Assembly: GCA_903873095.1 (NCBI GenBank)
Contig: CAIQMU010000040.1
Coordinates: 1 to 16,021, forward strand
DNA length: 16,021 bases
Direction of reading: 5' to 3'
DNA from: an uncultured bacterium
GTDB lineage: Bacteria > Patescibacteriota > Minisyncoccia > Phycocordibacterales > UBA1006
Numbering within the stretch: the first letter of the stretch is position 1; every line of letters begins with the position of its first letter. Below the pieces are notes generated by a model. That model did not search any database. It saw only the letters and a program-made list of their open reading frames with translations, and had not been told where the DNA came from. Positions 5,177-11,940 of the stretch are shown in pieces. The position numbers and the translations under genes are program-made.

Positions 5177-5497
5177 TTACTGTGCAAATGCAATGATATG
5201 CTCTGATTCCGGTTTTTGTACCGGATTTTTTTTAGAATCCAGCACGATTTGGTGTGTTGTCACAAATCGTGCAATTTCTACACATTGGTTTGGGTTGAGT
5301 CCGAGTTCAATAGGGGATTGCTTGCGATCCTTTACTATTGTTTCGATACACATAGCCGCGAGGAGTTGTTCTTTGTAGCTACTGTTTGTCTTAAAGTCTT
5401 TAAAAAGAGACAAAACCAGCAACTCAGCTTGATCGGAGGTACAGGTTTTGTGGTCTAATGTGAATGTTGACTCGGGTTGATGTTTTGCTGATAACAT
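5177..5497 (-). CDS. orphan small cytoplasmic protein
   Basis: A 106-residue protein without signal peptide or membrane segment. Residues 20-55 (SDQAELLVLSLFKDF, then KEQLLAAMCIETIV) and 68-85 (NPNQCVEIARFVTTHQIV) look like amphipathic helices, so it may be a small all-helical fold. No known motif is seen. It has a near-consensus promoter and its own terminator, so it is likely transcribed alone. It is divergent from the helicase-nuclease gene, with the two promoters about 15 bases apart. A function linked to that enzyme is possible only on position. Confidence 0.65.
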   Translation of the reverse strand: MLSAKHQPESTFTLDHKTCTSDQAELLVLSLFKDFKTNSSYKEQLLAAMCIETIVKDRKQSPIELGLNPNQCVEIARFVTTHQIVLDSKKNPVQKPESEHIIAFAQ

Positions 5498-5536
5498 AAA
5501 CTTTTTTGATTTTGTGAAGAAAATTGATTGATGAGT

Positions 5537-5564
5537 ACTATACCAAAATCAAATTTAATGTCAA
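5537..5564 (-). promoter_or_regulatory. near-consensus promoter of the 106-residue orphan
   Basis: On the minus strand TTGACA (5564-5559) is followed after 16 bases by TATAGT (5542-5537). The predicted leader is about 33 nt, A-rich, without a Shine-Dalgarno site. Confidence 0.75.
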
Positions 5565-5578
5565 GTATTTGAAGATGC

Positions 5579-5584
5579 TATAAT
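5579..5584 (+). promoter_or_regulatory. -10 box of the helicase-nuclease gene
   Basis: TATAAT with TGC before it (extended -10) ends 6 bases ahead of the ATG at 5591. It predicts a leaderless mRNA. No -35 match is seen at the right distance; the nearest strong box there belongs to the divergent gene. Confidence 0.7.
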
Positions 5585-5590
5585 TTTTAC

Positions 5591-8575
5591 ATGTCACATG
5601 AATTTGAAACTGCGTATAAAAAACTTAATAAGGAACAAAAAACGGCCGTGGATTCTCTTGATGGGCCGATTATGGTTATTGCAGGTCCTGGAACAGGGAA
5701 GACGCAGATTTTGACTTTGCGTATTGCAAATATTTTACAAAAAACAGATACGGCACCAAGTTCAATTTTATGCCTGACATTTACGCGATCAGGTGTTACC
5801 GCGATGCGAGAGCGACTTGAAGGATATATTGGAACAACAGCGCGAAATGTTACTATTTCTACGTTCCATAGTTTTGCAATAACACTCGTCGAAAAATATT
5901 TCACGCTTCTTGATTTTTCACATCCCCCCAAATTACTTGATGATGATCAGAATATTTTTATCGTAGATGAATTATTACAAAACGGAACTTGGGAATATTT
6001 ACGTCCTCGCACTGACCCAACAAAATATTTTAAAGATTTGAAAAGTTTAATTTCAATTTTGAAACGTGAACGCATGTCGCCAAATATTTTCTTGAATTAT
6101 GTAGAACAAGAAATAAAAACATTAGGGGAAGATCCTGATAGTATTTCAACACGAGGTGAAAGCAAAGGAAAATTAAAAAAAGAAATCGAGAAAAAAATAG
6201 AAAGTTTGCATCGCACGCGCGAAGTCGTGTTGTTTTACGAACAATATGAAACCGCTAAAAAAGAGCAAAACCTCATGGATTATGATGATGTGCTGGAATA
6301 CGCTGTAAAGCTCGCAGAGGAATTCGAAGATGTTCGTGCAGATATTGCCGAGGCATATCAGTATGTATTAGTAGATGAACATCAGGATTCAAGTGGGGTA
6401 CAAAATGATTTTTTGAAAGCCGTATGGCACGATGTTGAACGGCCAGATATTTTTGTGGTAGGTGATGATCGGCAACTGATCTACGGATTTTCGGGTGCAA
6501 ACATCGATTATTTCACAGAATTTAAAACGGTGTTTGGTAAAGCGCAGATGATTGTACTTTCGGAAAACTACCGATCAACAGCGCCTATTTTGAACCTCGC
6601 GGATGAGTTACTTAAAAGCTCTGTCACAAATGAAGCTCTTAATAGTAATCGCGATGGAAATGATTCGGTGTCACTTTCGGAATTTAATTTTACGCGCGAT
6701 GAAATAATCGGTGCGGGATTATATTTTAAAAAACAAATCGAGGCTGGTGTTTCGCCAAACGAATGCGCATTACTTGTTCCTAAAAATTATCATGTCAGAT
6801 TTGCGGGGAATGTGCTACGTGGAATGGGAATTCCTGTGGTATCAGAACAGAAAACATCACTCCTTGATTTAACAGAGACGCAAAGCCTGATGCGAATACT
6901 TGGTATTATTTCAAATCCAAATGATAGTTTGCTATTGGTTGAATCATTACTTGATCAATCGAGTCATATTGCACCACTCGATGCACATAAATTCTTGAAG
7001 AATTTCAAGAAACCGGACACATTAACATTAGATGATATTGTGAATTATGGTAGCGCAGAAGGATTGTTTGCAGGGGAACATGCTGTTGCAAAATTTGGTG
7101 CGCGAATTAAAACATGGATTGAAAATCTTTCCCACGAAAGGCCGTCACATATTGTAAGTGTTATTGGAAATGAATTATTAATAGACGAGTCAAAAACACA
7201 TAATGAACTAATGAGATCAATCGAGGTTGTTCGTAGTTTTTTGCACGCAGCAAGTGCATGGGAATCGCACCATCAAACGGTAAATCTTGCTGAATTTATT
7301 GTCTATTTTGCGCGACTTAATACGTATGGAAATAACGTATCTGTTGCGGAATTTGGTGGAAAAGAGGGTGTGCGCATTATGACTCTTCATAAATCAAAAG
7401 GACTCGAATTTGATCATGTGTGGATCGGTCACATGAACGAGGAAATTTTGATGAGTGAAAAACGATCTGCGTTTTCACTTCCGGAACGTGTCCAAGAAAA
7501 AATAAACGAACGTGATGTACTGACCGCAAAGAGGGAATTATATGTTGCGATTACTCGTGCCAAAAAATTCTGCACGATCAGTTACGCGCAGAAACGCGAT
7601 GACGGAGCAGATCTGACACTTGCGAATATTATTGCTGATTTGTCACCAAATCATTTTATTAAAAAAACGGCGAGTGAAAACGAACTTGAAATTTTGAATG
7701 ATGATCCTCGTAATTTTGCACAAAAACCAGTTGCGCAAACAGAAGAAAATTTGATTGAGCAGATTCAAGAATTTGTACGTGGCCGATTTTCTGAAACGAA
7801 TATTTCTGTTTCGATGCTCAATAACTTTTTTGAATGTCCATGGAAATGGTATTTTAGAAATTTCTTGAAATTACCTGAGGTAAAAAGTATTTCACTAGCG
7901 CTTGGTTCTACGGTGCACAGTACGATTGAATTTATTTTGAAAGAAAAGTCGCTTCCAAGTGATTCGGTTATTTCAGAAACCATTGCAAGAGAACTTGAAA
8001 ACGAAGGTGTTTATGACAAGAAAGAACTTGGCAGGCTTGCGAAAGATGCAGAATTTGCTGTGAAGGCTTGGATAGATGGTTATTATAAAAATCTTGCAAA
8101 CGATCGAAAATCAGAACGAAGTATTTCGTATCGAGATAAACAATTTCCAAATTTAACCATGTATGGAAAAATCGACCTCACGGAACGATTTCCTGATGGA
8201 ACAATTATCGTTACTGATTTTAAAACAGGGACAAGTAAGACGACAGGTGTTATCGAAAAATTGGATGATGAAAACAGATTATCATCGTATATGCGCCAAC
8301 TTGCGATGTATTCGTATTTGATTCGTGGGGCAGAGGGCAATGATGTTTCAGAATCGCGACTATTGTTCCTCGAAGAAGATACAAAAAATAAAAATGCATT
8401 ATATCGAACGCATGTGACGAGTGAGCAAATCGAATTGTTGGTTCGTGATATTTCTGAATATCAAGAAATGCTTGAAACGGGGAAATGGACCGATCGAGCC
8501 TGCCACGTAAAAACGTATGGGGGAAATTCGGAATGCGAATATTGTGCGCGCATGTCCAAAATTTTGGGGAAATAA
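5591..8575 (+). CDS. UvrD/PcrA-type helicase with C-terminal PD-(D/E)XK nuclease
   Basis: A 994-residue superfamily-1A helicase fused to a RecB/AddB-like nuclease. Helicase motifs in order: Walker A AGPGTGKT (31-38), Walker B/DExxQ VDEHQD (261-266), motif III GDDRQLIYGFSGA (about 290-302), ENYRS, motif V MTLHKSKGLEFDHVW (about 597), and motif VI YVAITRAKKF. The nuclease part starts near residue 740 and has GSTVH, Asp862 in GKIDL, and Asp876/Lys878 in DFKTG, the metal-binding and catalytic set. Cysteines at 749, 971, 982 and 985 suggest an iron-sulfur staple, but the usual last Cys after CxxC is absent. The family processes DNA ends in recombination repair. It has leaderless promoter signals, stands alone, and is followed by a strong terminator. 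Confidence 0.93.
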   Translation: MSHEFETAYKKLNKEQKTAVDSLDGPIMVIAGPGTGKTQILTLRIANILQKTDTAPSSILCLTFTRSGVTAMRERLEGYIGTTARNVTISTFHSFAITLVEKYFTLLDFSHPPKLLDDDQNIFIVDELLQNGTWEYLRPRTDPTKYFKDLKSLISILKRERMSPNIFLNYVEQEIKTLGEDPDSISTRGESKGKLKKEIEKKIESLHRTREVVLFYEQYETAKKEQNLMDYDDVLEYAVKLAEEFEDVRADIAEAYQYVLVDEHQDSSGVQNDFLKAVWHDVERPDIFVVGDDRQLIYGFSGANIDYFTEFKTVFGKAQMIVLSENYRSTAPILNLADELLKSSVTNEALNSNRDGNDSVSLSEFNFTRDEIIGAGLYFKKQIEAGVSPNECALLVPKNYHVRFAGNVLRGMGIPVVSEQKTSLLDLTETQSLMRILGIISNPNDSLLLVESLLDQSSHIAPLDAHKFLKNFKKPDTLTLDDIVNYGSAEGLFAGEHAVAKFGARIKTWIENLSHERPSHIVSVIGNELLIDESKTHNELMRSIEVVRSFLHAASAWESHHQTVNLAEFIVYFARLNTYGNNVSVAEFGGKEGVRIMTLHKSKGLEFDHVWIGHMNEEILMSEKRSAFSLPERVQEKINERDVLTAKRELYVAITRAKKFCTISYAQKRDDGADLTLANIIADLSPNHFIKKTASENELEILNDDPRNFAQKPVAQTEENLIEQIQEFVRGRFSETNISVSMLNNFFECPWKWYFRNFLKLPEVKSISLALGSTVHSTIEFILKEKSLPSDSVISETIARELENEGVYDKKELGRLAKDAEFAVKAWIDGYYKNLANDRKSERSISYRDKQFPNLTMYGKIDLTERFPDGTIIVTDFKTGTSKTTGVIEKLDDENRLSSYMRQLAMYSYLIRGAEGNDVSESRLLFLEEDTKNKNALYRTHVTSEQIELLVRDISEYQEMLETGKWTDRACHVKTYGGNSECEYCARMSKILGK

Positions 8576-8600
8576 AAGCACCAATCAGAATTGGTGCTTT
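8575..8600. terminator. bidirectional terminator after the helicase-nuclease
   Basis: A perfect 11-bp stem, AAAGCACCAAT (8575-8585) with ATTGGTGCTTT (8590-8600) and a 4-base loop, begins at the last base of the stop codon. The same stem lies 8 bases past the stop of the converging gene and can serve both. Confidence 0.85.
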
Positions 8601-8608
8601 GTGAAAGG

Positions 8609-8995
8609 TTAGTTATTAGGATCATAATAAAGCCAGCTCATTTTTCCGTATTCATTTGCCGAGTATCCAAATCGGATCACACAGCTTCCTTTGAAGGAGG
8701 AATTTTCATAATCGATTGATACAAGAATTCTCTTGTTTTCAGTCGGAGATGGTTTTTCAGAAAAAGCATGATCAATTTTAAAGGTTGGATTTTTAAGTTT
8801 TGAAAATCCTTCTTCAACCTCCAGGGCTTGTCTGATTGGTACGATTGTCGAGTCGTTTTGAAAAACAAGAACTTCTTCGTTTTTTGATGAAAATATTTTA
8901 AAAGTACTTCCGTCTTCCAGTTTCAAAATTCTTGTTTGAGCTTGGCAAAAAAAGACAGTCAGAAAAAAGGCGATTAACAGGCTGATTTTTTTCAT
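8609..8995 (-). CDS. putative secreted small protein of unknown function
   Basis: A 128-residue protein beginning with a classic signal peptide: MKK, a hydrophobic core (ISLLIAFFLTVFF), then CQAQ with likely cleavage around residues 18-20. The Cys lacks a good lipobox (VFFC), so signal peptidase I cleavage is more likely than lipidation. The mature part is polar, about 108 residues, with alternating patterns (RILKLEDGSTFKIFSS, KRILVSIDYENSSF) that suggest beta strands. No family is recognised. The signal-peptide style (ending QAQ) resembles Bacteroidota proteins, a faint hint of transfer. It has a near-perfect promoter. Confidence 0.7.
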   Translation of the reverse strand: MKKISLLIAFFLTVFFCQAQTRILKLEDGSTFKIFSSKNEEVLVFQNDSTIVPIRQALEVEEGFSKLKNPTFKIDHAFSEKPSPTENKRILVSIDYENSSFKGSCVIRFGYSANEYGKMSWLYYDPNN

Positions 8996-9030
8996 AAAAG
9001 ATTGTTTTTTGTTGTGAAATATTCGGACAT

Positions 9031-9059
9031 ACTATATATCTTCTTACTTATTTTGTCAA
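9031..9059 (-). promoter_or_regulatory. near-consensus promoter of the secreted orphan
   Basis: On the minus strand TTGACA (9059-9054) is followed after 17 bases by TATAGT (9036-9031). The leader would be about 29 nt, A/T-rich and without a Shine-Dalgarno site. Confidence 0.8.
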
Positions 9060-9063
9060 GTTC

Positions 9064-9093
9064 TTGGTTTCTTGTCTAAAAATCCGCTATACT
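9064..9093 (+). promoter_or_regulatory. promoter of the 120-residue orphan
   Basis: TTGGTT (9064-9069) is followed after 18 bases by TATACT (9088-9093), which ends 6 bases before the ATG at 9100. It predicts a leaderless transcript. It is back-to-back with the divergent promoter at 9031-9059. Confidence 0.6.
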
Positions 9094-9099
9094 TGCCTT

Positions 9100-9462
9100 A
9101 TGAAAGAAGGTATTCAAATAGAAATGGTTGTGAATAAGGATAATCGTTTGGAAGTTCCTCGGTATATTGAGGATATTCCCGATTACGACAAGAAACTTCG
9201 CGCGTGGGAATATGTACAACTACCGGAAGATGATCGCATTGCAAAAACAGCGCTTCTCCGTGGTGAGTTTGGAATTCATGCAGATAATCCCGTTGCAAGG
9301 TGTTTTGCAATCAACAAGAAAGTAGGATTTGAACGCGCGATTCCGAATGAGACCTCGATCCACTATCGAAGGCCTGATGAGCTGAAAGAGTACTATAAAG
9401 ATATTATGGATGAGCAGGGAAGCCTGCTACCTTCCAGATTTGCCGAGAAAAAAGCCGCATGA
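9100..9462 (+). CDS. conserved-looking hypothetical protein
   Basis: A 120-residue soluble, charged protein with no signal peptide or membrane segment. Stretches such as VPRYIEDIPDYDKKLRAWEYV, the central FGIHADNPVARCFAINKKVG and RRPDELKEYYKDIM look structured, but no motif identifies it. I do not recognise the family. The ATG at 9100 is preferred over an in-frame start at 9064, which lies in the -35. The final residues EKKAA and the stop codon are encoded inside the terminator stem. It is separated from gap by a terminator and a fresh promoter, so it is a single-gene unit. Confidence 0.75.
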   Translation: MKEGIQIEMVVNKDNRLEVPRYIEDIPDYDKKLRAWEYVQLPEDDRIAKTALLRGEFGIHADNPVARCFAINKKVGFERAIPNETSIHYRRPDELKEYYKDIMDEQGSLLPSRFAEKKAA

Positions 9463-9474
9463 TTGCGGTTTTTT
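9448..9474 (+). terminator. terminator embedded in the end of the 120-residue orphan
   Basis: AAAAAAGCCGC pairs with GCGGTTTTTT around ATGATT, with one bulged G. The stop codon TGA (9460-9462) lies in the loop. Confidence 0.82.
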
Positions 9475-9503
9475 GCTTATTTAACATGAGTTTATCGAAT
9501 GTC

Positions 9504-9533
9504 TTGGCATAGTTTTGCCGGATGGGATATAAT
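9504..9533 (+). promoter_or_regulatory. promoter of gap
   Basis: TTGGCA (9504-9509), an 18-base spacer and TATAAT (9528-9533) end 6 bases before the ATG at 9540. This is the best complete promoter among the leaderless genes, which fits a highly expressed glycolytic gene. Confidence 0.75.
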
Positions 9534-9539
9534 TGTCGC

Positions 9540-10589
9540 ATGAATACAGACAAAAAAATTCGAGTAGCTATTAACGGATTCGGGCGTATCGGACGTGCAT
9601 TTTTGAAAATTGCATGGGAACGACCGGAACTTGAAATTGTTGCGATTAATGACTTGGGAAGTCTTGAAAGTCTTTCATACTTGCTGAAATACGACACCGT
9701 GTATCGAACATGGAATCATGATGTCAAAAATGACGGAAAGAATTTTGTGTTAGATGGAAAAACAGTTAATTTCATTTCAGAAAAAGATACGACAAAACTT
9801 CCTTGGAAAGATTTGGCTATTGATGTTGTAGTTGAGTCCACTGGACTTTTCGTTTCATACGAGAAAGCAAAATTTCATATTGATGACGGAGCGAAAAAGG
9901 TTGTTATCACTGCTCCTGCAAAAGAAGGTGATCTGACTGGTGCGGATGCAGTTGCTGGTGCAACGATTCTACTCGGTGTAAACGAAAATCAATTTGGTAC
10001 ATGCGACATTACGAGTAATGCATCATGTACAACAAATGCGGCGTCTCCACTGATTGGTATTTTGGATGCTGCTATTGGAATTGAAAAAGCACTTTTGAGT
10101 ACGACGCATGGTTATACGGCGTCACAGGCACTTGTTGATGGGCCAAGTAAAAAAGATTTACGAGAAGGTCGCGCGGCTGCACAAAACATTGTGCCAAGTT
10201 CAACGGGTGCTGCGATTGCGGTGACCAAAGCTTATCCAAAATTGGAAGGGTTGTTTGATGGAATTTCTCTGCGTGTTCCGGTTCCTGCTGGATCGATTGT
10301 GGATGTTACGTTTATTGCGAAACGTGCAACGACTGCAGAAGAAGTAAACAAGATTCTTACTGATGCAGCTGCGTCTGATCAATGGAAAAAAGTTTTTGCG
10401 GTCACAAATGAACCTCTTGTTTCAAGTGATATTCTTGGAAATCCACATACATCAATTGCTGATCTTGCGATGACGCGCGTGGTTGGTGGAAACCTTGTAA
10501 AAGTTTTGGGGTGGTATGATAACGAGTGGGGGTATACGAGTTCGCTTGTGGAGCATGTAATTAAAACGGGGGAGTCAATTACTAAGTAG
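9540..10589 (+). CDS. gap: glyceraldehyde-3-phosphate dehydrogenase, type I
   Basis: A 349-residue cytosolic enzyme oxidising glyceraldehyde-3-phosphate with NAD(P)+ and phosphate to 1,3-bisphosphoglycerate. The Rossmann motif INGFGRIGR is at residues 12-20, INDL follows the second strand, the catalytic cysteine is Cys163 in SNASCTTNAASP, and the base is His190 in TTHGYTASQ, with the normal 27-residue spacing. GRAAAQNIVPSSTGAA and the C-terminal WYDNEWGYTSSLVEHV are intact. The second cysteine of the usual SCTTNC is Ala, a common variant. The start is set by the -10, with an upstream in-frame ATG at 9522 rejected because it precedes the promoter. An orphan gene follows after 11 bases. Confidence 0.98.
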   Translation: MNTDKKIRVAINGFGRIGRAFLKIAWERPELEIVAINDLGSLESLSYLLKYDTVYRTWNHDVKNDGKNFVLDGKTVNFISEKDTTKLPWKDLAIDVVVESTGLFVSYEKAKFHIDDGAKKVVITAPAKEGDLTGADAVAGATILLGVNENQFGTCDITSNASCTTNAASPLIGILDAAIGIEKALLSTTHGYTASQALVDGPSKKDLREGRAAAQNIVPSSTGAAIAVTKAYPKLEGLFDGISLRVPVPAGSIVDVTFIAKRATTAEEVNKILTDAAASDQWKKVFAVTNEPLVSSDILGNPHTSIADLAMTRVVGGNLVKVLGWYDNEWGYTSSLVEHVIKTGESITK

Positions 10590-10600
10590 TTAAATAAATT

Positions 10601-11140
10601 ATGGAAAATTTAAATTCAGGATTAGATCTTAAAAAGTTCAATGATCCCAAATTTGCTCATGATGTAGAAAAGGGAATTAAGGAACGACAGGAAACTAGAA
10701 AAGATTTTATATTGGAGCAATTTAATATTCTACATGAAGAAGAGGCGGTATCTTTTATTAAAAATATTGCAGATAAAAGAGCCAAGGTTCAAATAGAGGG
10801 ATATTATAATTTTAATTTCGTTTTAATAAGTGAGAAATTCGGAGGTCAATCTTGGGATAAGTATCACATAGTTTGGAAAGACAATACTAATAATATACAT
10901 AGTAAGGTTATTTATAAATCTGACGAGTTAGATAAGTCGTTTCAAATTCTTCCCACTTCAAATTTCTCTGATAGCCTCTTGAATTTAAATATAAAAACAA
11001 CACAAACTGGGTTTGAAACTAAAAATACGGATGGATATTTGTCTTATGGTAAGCCGACAAGTATGATGTCAGTCAGACCGAAGGAGATAGAATCAGTAGA
11101 GACTTTAGTTATTAATCCTGCAGAATTGGTAGATAATTAG
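10601..11140 (+). CDS. orphan hydrophilic protein, probably cut short by a frameshift
   Basis: A 179-residue charged soluble protein. Residues 15-60 (FNDPKFAHDVEKGIKERQ onward) look like long helices; the centre (QIEGYYNFNFVLISEKFGGQ, KYHIVWKDNTNNIHSKVIY) looks beta-rich. I recognise no family. It follows gap by 11 bases without a terminator and may be co-transcribed with it. It ends ELVDN-TAG at 11140, but a second frame reads on as LAEEIQRTTEDDG for about 49 codons to 11286, directly before a terminator. Restoring a single base near 11136 joins both parts, so the intact protein was probably about 229 residues. Its base composition is more A/T-rich than gap. Confidence 0.65.
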   Translation: MENLNSGLDLKKFNDPKFAHDVEKGIKERQETRKDFILEQFNILHEEEAVSFIKNIADKRAKVQIEGYYNFNFVLISEKFGGQSWDKYHIVWKDNTNNIHSKVIYKSDELDKSFQILPTSNFSDSLLNLNIKTTQTGFETKNTDGYLSYGKPTSMMSVRPKEIESVETLVINPAELVDN

Positions 11141-11286
11141 CTGAAGAGATACAAAGAACCACTGAAGACGATGGTATTATTATAGAAGGGGGTATGGTCT
11201 ATCTGGAAAGATATTTGGGAAATGAACATTGGAAATTAGCAGCGGAGATTTCTGGTGGGAGAAAAATATTTGAAAGGATTAAATAG
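11137..11286 (+). pseudogene. out-of-frame C-terminal part of the preceding gene
   Basis: An open stretch of 49 codons without its own early start, in the -1 frame relative to 10601-11140, ends at TAG 11284-11286. It reads like protein (LAEEIQRTTEDDG, then GGMVYLERYLGNEHWKLAAE), with a balanced helical pattern. The intrinsic terminator begins 7 bases after this stop, as expected for the true gene end. I see no classic slippery heptamer, so a mutation or sequencing error is more likely than programmed frameshifting. An internal ATG at 11194 could make a 30-residue peptide instead. Confidence 0.55.
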
Positions 11287-11292
11287 TCTTTC

Positions 11293-11319
11293 AAAAAGCC
11301 TCAAAATATGAGGTTTTTT
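11293..11319 (+). terminator. intrinsic terminator
   Basis: AAAAAGCCTCA pairs with TGAGGTTTTTT around a 5-base loop (one G-T pair), with a T-tract. It closes the gap / orphan unit. Confidence 0.87.
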
Positions 11320-11325
11320 GATTAT

Positions 11326-11354
11326 TTGACTTATTATTATAACTATGCTATAAT
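11326..11354 (+). promoter_or_regulatory. strong promoter of the 149-residue orphan
   Basis: TTGACT (11326-11331), a 17-base spacer ending TGC, and TATAAT (11349-11354) form one of the best promoters in the window. Transcription would start near 11361, giving a leader of about 31 nt without a Shine-Dalgarno site. Confidence 0.85.
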
Positions 11355-11361
11355 AGTTATA
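11338..11361. repeat. inverted repeat centred on the -10 box (possible operator)
   Basis: TATAACTAT (11338-11346) and ATAGTTATA (11353-11361) are perfect inverse complements separated by 6 bases that fall within the -10 hexamer. The symmetry overlaps the promoter, as expected for a repressor site. A/T-rich symmetry by chance is the alternative. Confidence 0.45.
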
Positions 11362-11391
11362 TAATTTCATAACAATTAAATTTTAAATAAC

Positions 11392-11841
11392 ATGAGCACA
11401 GTACCAGCAGTATTAACAGAAAACCAAAGAATTGAAATCGTTGCGCGTCGTATCTTCGCGTACTATCTTCAGATCATCGCCTTCAAGAAAAAGGCGGGCA
11501 GTACATCATTCGTCATCGATAATGTACCTGGCGAAGATGTGAATGTCGGCTTAGTGCGACTCGAAGACAAGTATGACGGTAAGAGCTACTGGAGACAGGC
11601 TCTGGGAATACCTAACGATGGAGATGCCTGGCATACTCTTGGGTCAAACGAAACTAAATCGTTCAGCGAAATGGGAGCAAGCGATAATGGTAAATTCTTT
11701 ATCGATATGGAAAAGGTGCTGCAGGCAGTTTCACTACTACTCAGCAAACAAGGGATAGCGAATTATTTCGATAAGCCCAATGCTGACCTTGCTACGTATT
11801 TCTACAAATCAGACAAAGCATGGCTTTACATTGTTCTGTAA
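11392..11841 (+). CDS. orphan soluble protein behind a strong promoter
   Basis: A 149-residue protein, no signal peptide or membrane segment. The N-terminal 30 residues (TENQRIEIVARRIFAYYLQI) form a likely helix. The middle is Gly/Asp-rich with YWRQALGIPNDGDAWHTLGS, and the C-terminal half holds MEKVLQAVSLLLSKQG and ADLATYFYKSDKAWLYIVL. I do not know the family. Its codons are richer in C and G in third positions (ATC, TTC, CGC, GGC) than most neighbours, which can mean high expression or recent transfer. It has its own promoter with a palindrome and its own strong terminator, so it is a single-gene unit and probably well transcribed. Confidence 0.75.
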   Translation: MSTVPAVLTENQRIEIVARRIFAYYLQIIAFKKKAGSTSFVIDNVPGEDVNVGLVRLEDKYDGKSYWRQALGIPNDGDAWHTLGSNETKSFSEMGASDNGKFFIDMEKVLQAVSLLLSKQGIANYFDKPNADLATYFYKSDKAWLYIVL

Positions 11842-11861
11842 AAACAGGACATGTAAGGAGT

Positions 11862-11892
11862 AAGACCATCGTTCTAACGGTGGTCTTTTTTA
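11862..11892 (+). terminator. strong terminator after the 149-residue orphan
   Basis: A 12-bp stem, AAGACCATCGTT (11862-11873) with AACGGTGGTCTT (11876-11887), with one G-T pair and a very tight 2-base nominal loop, is followed by TTTTATT. Confidence 0.9.
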
Positions 11893-11896
11893 TTGC

Positions 11897-11925
11897 TTGC
11901 CAAAATAACGCCTTTGTGCTATGAT
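11897..11925 (+). promoter_or_regulatory. promoter of the DEAD-box helicase unit
   Basis: TTGCCA (11897-11902) is followed after 17 bases by TATGAT (11920-11925), with TGC directly before it (extended -10). Transcription would begin near 11932, about 168 nt before the start codon. The spacer contains one arm of the 10-bp inverted repeat at 11903-11940. Confidence 0.6.
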
Positions 11926-11940
11926 GTACAGGCGTTATTT
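11903..11940. repeat. 10-bp inverted repeat flanking the helicase -10 box
   Basis: AAATAACGCC (11903-11912) and GGCGTTATTT (11931-11940) are perfect inverse complements 18 bases apart, and the -10 hexamer lies between them. It could be an operator. It could also be a second terminator for the upstream gene, because the right arm runs into a T-rich stretch. Confidence 0.6.

Noticed and set aside
5591..8575. Helicase-nuclease as a phage-defence module
   Set aside because: The UvrD plus PD-(D/E)XK layout fits general AddAB/RecB-like repair, and no recognisable defence partner lies nearby.
11134..11142. Programmed -1 frameshift site
   Set aside because: No X-XXY-YYZ slippery heptamer or downstream pseudoknot was found at the junction; mutation or sequencing error is simpler.
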